Below are positions 5,339 to 8,318 of a stretch of DNA of 8,318 nucleotides, piece after piece; the stretch's first letter is position 1, and every line of letters starts with the position of its first letter. The notes under the pieces were generated by a model. The model ran no database searches, had not been told where the DNA came from, and was given only the letters and a program-made list of their open reading frames with translations. The stretch is taken from NCBI GenBank assembly GCA_947474415.1, contig CANJKD010000076.1:1-8318 (forward strand). The letters run 5' to 3'. This stretch comes from Burkholderiales bacterium (GTDB lineage: Bacteria > Pseudomonadota > Gammaproteobacteria > Burkholderiales > Burkholderiaceae_C). A program made the translations under genes and the position numbers.

Positions 5339-6178
5339 ATGCAAACCCTCCCCTGGCTCGTCGCACTCATTGCCCTGACTCTGCTGGCGACTGGCTTGGG
5401 CGCCTGGGCATTGATGCGCAAACCGCAAAAGGCTGTCGGCTTGCCCACGGAATGGGCCTTGGCAGCGCGCCCTGTATTTTCCAGCGATGAGCGCCGTGTA
5501 TACCGCCTTTTGCGGGAAGCGCTGCCTCACCACATTGTGTTGTCGAAACTCCCGCTTGTGCGATTTTGCCAACCCACCGACCCGAACGAGGTGCGCTACT
5601 GGTTTGACCTGCTTGGCTCCAGCCACGTGACCTTCGCCGTGTGCAGCGCCAACGGCCGTGTGCTCGCCGCAATCGACCTCGACACCGACCGCGGCCATTC
5701 GCGTCGCCTGATCCAGATCAAGCAGTCCGTGCTCAGCGCCTGCCGCGTGCGCTACCTGCGCTGCCCGGTCGACCACATGCCCACGGTCGGCGAGATCCAG
5801 TTGCTGGTGCCGAGTGCTGCAGCCCCGGCGCGCGGCCCGCAGCCGGCGCCAGCACCGCCCGCGCACCTGCACCACGCGCGCGACACGCTGGCGACCGCAG
5901 TCGCCACACGCCGCGCAGAGCGAACCGCGCTGTGGCAAGACTCCACCGTCTTCCAGGACTCGTTCTTCGCGCCGGATGCCCGCATGGACAGCCTCGGCAG
6001 CAGTGAATTCGGCTCGCTGGGTCATGCGACTCCGGCGTCGCGCGGCCCAGTACGCACGCCCGGCAGCTTTGCCCCGCACGGCGACAATCATGGCGCACCG
6101 CAGATCACCGAAGAAGATGGAGTGGGCGGCGGGGTCGTGGTTGACCCGCCGCGATTTTCGAGCGCCGCAGGCGGCTGA
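5339..6178 (+). CDS. Membrane-anchored DUF2726 domain protein
   Basis: With the ATG at 5339 the protein is 279 aa. Residues 5-26 form one hydrophobic segment (LPWLVALIALTLLATGLGAWAL) followed by basic residues (MRKPQK), which suggests an N-terminal anchor with the rest in the cytoplasm. Residues 45-157 match the DUF2726 pattern: FSSDERRVYRLLREALPHH, then VTFAVCSANGRVLAAIDLD, then IKQSVLSACRVRYLRCP. DUF2726 is thought to be related to nuclease-like folds, but its function is not established. Residues 158-279 are Ala/Pro/Gly-rich and low-complexity. This start puts the hydrophobic segment at the N-terminus. In-frame alternatives are 5276 and 5165; the latter overlaps the GNAT stop as ATGA and would add 58 residues that look non-conserved. 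The Shine-Dalgarno is weak. Confidence 0.8.
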   Translation: MQTLPWLVALIALTLLATGLGAWALMRKPQKAVGLPTEWALAARPVFSSDERRVYRLLREALPHHIVLSKLPLVRFCQPTDPNEVRYWFDLLGSSHVTFAVCSANGRVLAAIDLDTDRGHSRRLIQIKQSVLSACRVRYLRCPVDHMPTVGEIQLLVPSAAAPARGPQPAPAPPAHLHHARDTLATAVATRRAERTALWQDSTVFQDSFFAPDARMDSLGSSEFGSLGHATPASRGPVRTPGSFAPHGDNHGAPQITEEDGVGGGVVVDPPRFSSAAGG

Positions 6179-6182
6179 AGCC

Positions 6183-6199
6183 CGCGTGCGCTGCACGCG
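6183..6199. repeat. Perfect hairpin just upstream of srkA
   Basis: CGCGTGC (6183-6189) pairs perfectly with GCACGCG (6193-6199) around a 3-nt loop. It occupies half of the 33-bp gap between the DUF2726 gene and srkA and ends 12 bp before the srkA ATG, where a ribosome binding site would normally be. No T-tract follows, so it is not a typical terminator. Confidence 0.6.
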
Positions 6200-6211
6200 T
6201 ACGATGCTGCC

Positions 6212-7252
6212 ATGACACCACAGGCCGCCGACACCCCCTATGCCGGGCTCAGCCCGGACACCGTTCTCGACGCACTCGACGCCGTGGGCCTGCGCGGTGA
6301 CGGCCGGCTGATCCAGCTCAACTCGTACGAGAACCGCGTGTTCCAGGTCTTTCTGGAAGACGGCCGCGTCGTGGTCGCCAAGTTCTACCGCCCCGGCCGC
6401 TGGGCCGACGCGCAAATTCTCGAAGAACACGGCTTCGGCGCCGAACTCGCGGCGCAAGAGATTCCGGTCGCGGCGGCCTGGCCGCTGCTGATCGATACCG
6501 GGTCTCGCCACGCGAGTTCGGTCGAACTCATCGGCGCCACGCTGGGCCGTTTCGATACGCCGCTTGGCGCCTATCGGTTCGCCGTCACGCAGCGCCTGGC
6601 CGGCCGCGCGCCCGAGCTCGAAGAGTCCGGCACACTCGAATGGATCGGTCGCTTCATCGGACGCATGCATGCCGTCGGCTCCACATCCACGTTCCGGCAC
6701 CGGTTGACCATGGATGCGAAGACATTCGGCATCGACAACCGCGACTGGCTGCTGGCCCAAGACCTGATCCCGCCCGACGCGCTACCGGCCTGGCGTGACA
6801 TCACCCAGACTGCCCTGGCTGCAGTGCAAGCCGCGTTCGACCAAGGCGCTCCGCCGCGCCAGCTGCGCCTGCACGGCGACTGCCACCTCGGCAACGTTCT
6901 TTGGGCCGCCGACGGCCCCCACTTCGTTGACCTCGACGATGCGGTCACCGGGCCCGCCGTGCAAGACCTGTGGATGCTCCTGTCGGGCGACCGCGCAGCC
7001 ATGACACGGCAACTCGCGGCCGTGCTCGACGGCTACGAATCCTTCATGGACTTCGACTGGCGCGAACTGCGCCTGGTCGAACCCTTGCGTACCTTGCGCA
7101 TGATCCACCACAGTGCCTGGATCGCGCGGCGCTGGAGCGACCCAGCCTTCCCGGTCGCGTTCCCGTGGTTCGAAAGCCCGTCGTACTGGGCCGAACAGAC
7201 GACGCGGCTGCGCCAGCAGGTCGAGGCCATGGCCGAGCCGCCGCTCGGTTGA
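6212..7252 (+). CDS. srkA: Stress response serine/threonine kinase SrkA (YihE/RdoA family)
   Basis: The 346-aa protein is slightly longer than E. coli SrkA (about 328 aa). It has the aminoglycoside-phosphotransferase/choline-kinase-like fold. Landmarks are the nucleotide-binding NSYENRVFQV (37-46), the ATP-site Lys57 in VAKFYRPGRW, the catalytic loop LHGDCHLGNVLW (220-231) with Asp223, His225 and Asn228, and the metal-binding Asp240 in FVDLDDAVTGPAVQDLWMLLSG (238-259). All key residues are present, so it should be active. In E. coli SrkA is a cytoplasmic Ser/Thr kinase that protects cells from stress-induced death; that role is transferred by homology. The ATG at 6212 fits the family N-terminus, but there is no recognisable Shine-Dalgarno. 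It lies 33 bp after the DUF2726 gene, probably in the same transcript, and converges with htpG. Confidence 0.94.
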   Translation: MTPQAADTPYAGLSPDTVLDALDAVGLRGDGRLIQLNSYENRVFQVFLEDGRVVVAKFYRPGRWADAQILEEHGFGAELAAQEIPVAAAWPLLIDTGSRHASSVELIGATLGRFDTPLGAYRFAVTQRLAGRAPELEESGTLEWIGRFIGRMHAVGSTSTFRHRLTMDAKTFGIDNRDWLLAQDLIPPDALPAWRDITQTALAAVQAAFDQGAPPRQLRLHGDCHLGNVLWAADGPHFVDLDDAVTGPAVQDLWMLLSGDRAAMTRQLAAVLDGYESFMDFDWRELRLVEPLRTLRMIHHSAWIARRWSDPAFPVAFPWFESPSYWAEQTTRLRQQVEAMAEPPLG

Positions 7253-7284
7253 AAGACGGCCCCAAGGCGCCTCCGGCACCGCCC

Positions 7285-7301
7285 CCCGAGGGGAGCTCGG
7301 G
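7285..7301. repeat. Inverted repeat CCCGAG/CTCGGG in the srkA-htpG gap
   Basis: CCCGAG (7285-7290) and CTCGGG (7296-7301) are perfect arms around GGGAG. It abuts the larger nested palindrome and shares bases 7299-7301 with it. This G/C-rich block with CCCCCCGAGGGG reminds me of short dispersed intergenic repeats seen in Burkholderiales genomes, but that cannot be tested in one window. Confidence 0.5.
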
Positions 7302-7347
7302 CCGCAGAGGGCCACGCAGTGGGCCTCTGCGTGGCCCATGGCGGCCC
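7299..7347. terminator. Large nested hairpin between convergent srkA and htpG, possible bidirectional terminator or dispersed palindrome
   Basis: The outer arms GGGCCGC (7299-7305) and GCGGCCC (7341-7347) enclose the inner arms GGGCCACGCAG (7309-7319) and CTGCGTGGCCC (7327-7337), all perfect. That is 18 base pairs with a 3x3 internal loop and a 7-nt apical loop. A competing hairpin also exists: GCAGAGGGCCAC (7304-7315) with GTGGGCCTCTGC (7319-7330), with one mismatch. No T-tract follows on either strand. Its place 46 bp past the srkA stop and 15 bp past the htpG stop suits a shared barrier to transcription. Confidence 0.55.
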
Positions 7348-7362
7348 GGCGCTGGCCCGAGG

Positions 7363-8318
7363 TCAGCCCACAAGCAGCGCGTTGACGCGCTTCACGTAGG
7401 CCGTCGGGTCTTCGAGCTGCCCACCTTCTGCAAGCAGCGCCTGGTCGAACAGGATGTGCGCCAGATCATCGAAATGCGGGCTCGCTTCCAATTGCCTGAC
7501 GAGCGCGTGCTCGGCATTCACTTCCAAGGTCGGCAATGACTTCGGCGCGGTCTGCCCGGCCTGCTTCAGCATGCGCGCAAGGTGCGCGCTCATGTCACCC
7601 TCCTCCACCACCAGGCAGGCCGGTGAGTCGACCAGCCGTGTCGTGATGCGAACGTCTTTCGCACGGTCCTTCAGTGCCTCCTTGAGGCGATCCAGCACCG
7701 GCTTGAAGGCAGTGGCGGCCTCCTCAAGCTGCTTCTTCTCGGCCTCGTCCTGCAAGCCGCCCAGATCGACCGCGCCCTTCGCCACGCTTTGCAGCGGCTT
7801 GCCGTCGAACTCGTACAGGTGGCTGAGCAGCCATTCATCAACACGGTCGATCAGCAGCAGCACCTCGATGCCCTTCTTGCGAAAGATTTCGATCTGCGGG
7901 CTGTTCTTGGCCGCAGCCAGGCTGTCGGCGGTGATGTAGTAGATGGCCTCCTGGCCCTCCTTCATGCGCGCCACGTACTCGGTCAGTGACACGCCTTCGT
8001 CAGCCTGCGTGGTGGCGAAGCGCAGCAGCTTGGTCAGCCGGTCATGGTTCGCGTGGTCTTCGCCCACGCCCTCCTTCAGCACCGTGCCGAAGTCAGCCCA
8101 GAACGCGGCATAGCGCGCGCGCTCGGCCGCGTCTTCGTTGTCGGCCAGGCCCTCCAGCATCGACAGCACACGCTTCGTCGAGCCTTCGCGAATCGCCTTC
8201 ACGTCGCGGCTTTCCTGAAGCAGTTCGCGCGACACGTTCAGCGGCAGGTCGGCGCTGTCGATCACACCCTTCACGAAGCGCAGGTACACCGGCAGCAGCG
8301 CTTCGGCGTCGTCCATGA
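7363..8318 (-). CDS. htpG: Molecular chaperone HtpG (Hsp90), C-terminal part; N-terminus outside the window
   Basis: About 318 residues are visible, running from the middle domain to a TGA at 7365-7363. The bacterial Hsp90 middle-domain hallmark [20 protein letters not shown] opens the visible part (bases near 8290-8230). It is followed by [20 protein letters not shown] and the client-binding/dimerisation C-terminal domain, ending [20 protein letters not shown] and a short hydrophobic end. The N-terminal ATPase domain lies beyond 8318, so the first Met visible here (8316) is internal. HtpG is a cytosolic, ATP-driven homodimeric chaperone, usually heat-shock induced; its promoter is not in this window. 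No frameshift or unusual residue is seen in the visible half. Confidence 0.97.
   Translation of the reverse strand, partial: MDDAEALLPVYLRFVKGVIDSADLPLNVSRELLQESRDVKAIREGSTKRVLSMLEGLADNEDAAERARYAAFWADFGTVLKEGVGEDHANHDRLTKLLRFATTQADEGVSLTEYVARMKEGQEAIYYITADSLAAAKNSPQIEIFRKKGIEVLLLIDRVDEWLLSHLYEFDGKPLQSVAKGAVDLGGLQDEAEKKQLEEAATAFKPVLDRLKEALKDRAKDVRITTRLVDSPACLVVEEGDMSAHLARMLKQAGQTAPKSLPTLEVNAEHALVRQLEASPHFDDLAHILFDQALLAEGGQLEDPTAYVKRVNALLVG

Noticed and set aside
5267..6760. Long 497-codon open frame on the minus strand
   Set aside because: It lies opposite the DUF2726 gene and srkA, both with recognisable domains. Its composition (Arg/Ala/Gly-rich, no motifs) is typical of antisense frames in high-GC DNA.

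Overview
The window looks like part of the chromosome of a high-GC betaproteobacterium, most likely in the order Burkholderiales. The grounds are the sequence style of the L13, S9 and ErpA proteins and the gene order M23 peptidase / anmK / erpA / rpsI / rplM, which I recall as typical of that order. This is recognition from memory, not a database search.

Layout. Bases 1-1140 (+) hold the 3' part of an M23 (LytM-type) cell-wall endopeptidase gene. After a likely terminator and a hexanucleotide microsatellite comes anmK (1244-2362, +), an anhydro-MurNAc kinase of peptidoglycan recycling. Facing it on the minus strand is the cluster rplM (L13) - rpsI (S9) - erpA, read from 4156 down to 2457. From 4431 rightward on the plus strand come a GNAT-family acetyltransferase, a membrane-anchored DUF2726 protein and srkA (stress-response kinase). 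The window closes with the C-terminal half of htpG (Hsp90) on the minus strand, convergent with srkA.

The most interesting stretch is the gap of about 485 bp between rpsI and erpA. It is not empty. Immediately after the T-rich tail of the rpsI terminator there is a sequence with the 5' end of a bacterial group IIC intron (GTGCGCCC..., positions 3270 downward). It is followed, after an apparent large internal deletion, by the decayed C-terminal end of an intron-encoded reverse transcriptase/maturase and by domain V / domain VI-like hairpins ending near 2960. The remnant is about 311 bp long, and its position directly behind a terminator hairpin fits the known target preference of this intron class. 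erpA then appears to have its own leader and possibly its own promoter.

The other genes are ordinary housekeeping or stress genes: cell-wall turnover and recycling (M23 peptidase, AnmK), ribosome assembly (L13, S9), Fe-S cluster delivery (ErpA) and protein or redox stress (SrkA, HtpG). The intergenic gaps hold several strong inverted repeats, notably an 18-bp nested palindrome between srkA and htpG. I see no tRNA, rRNA, CRISPR array, intact insertion sequence or novel multi-gene system.
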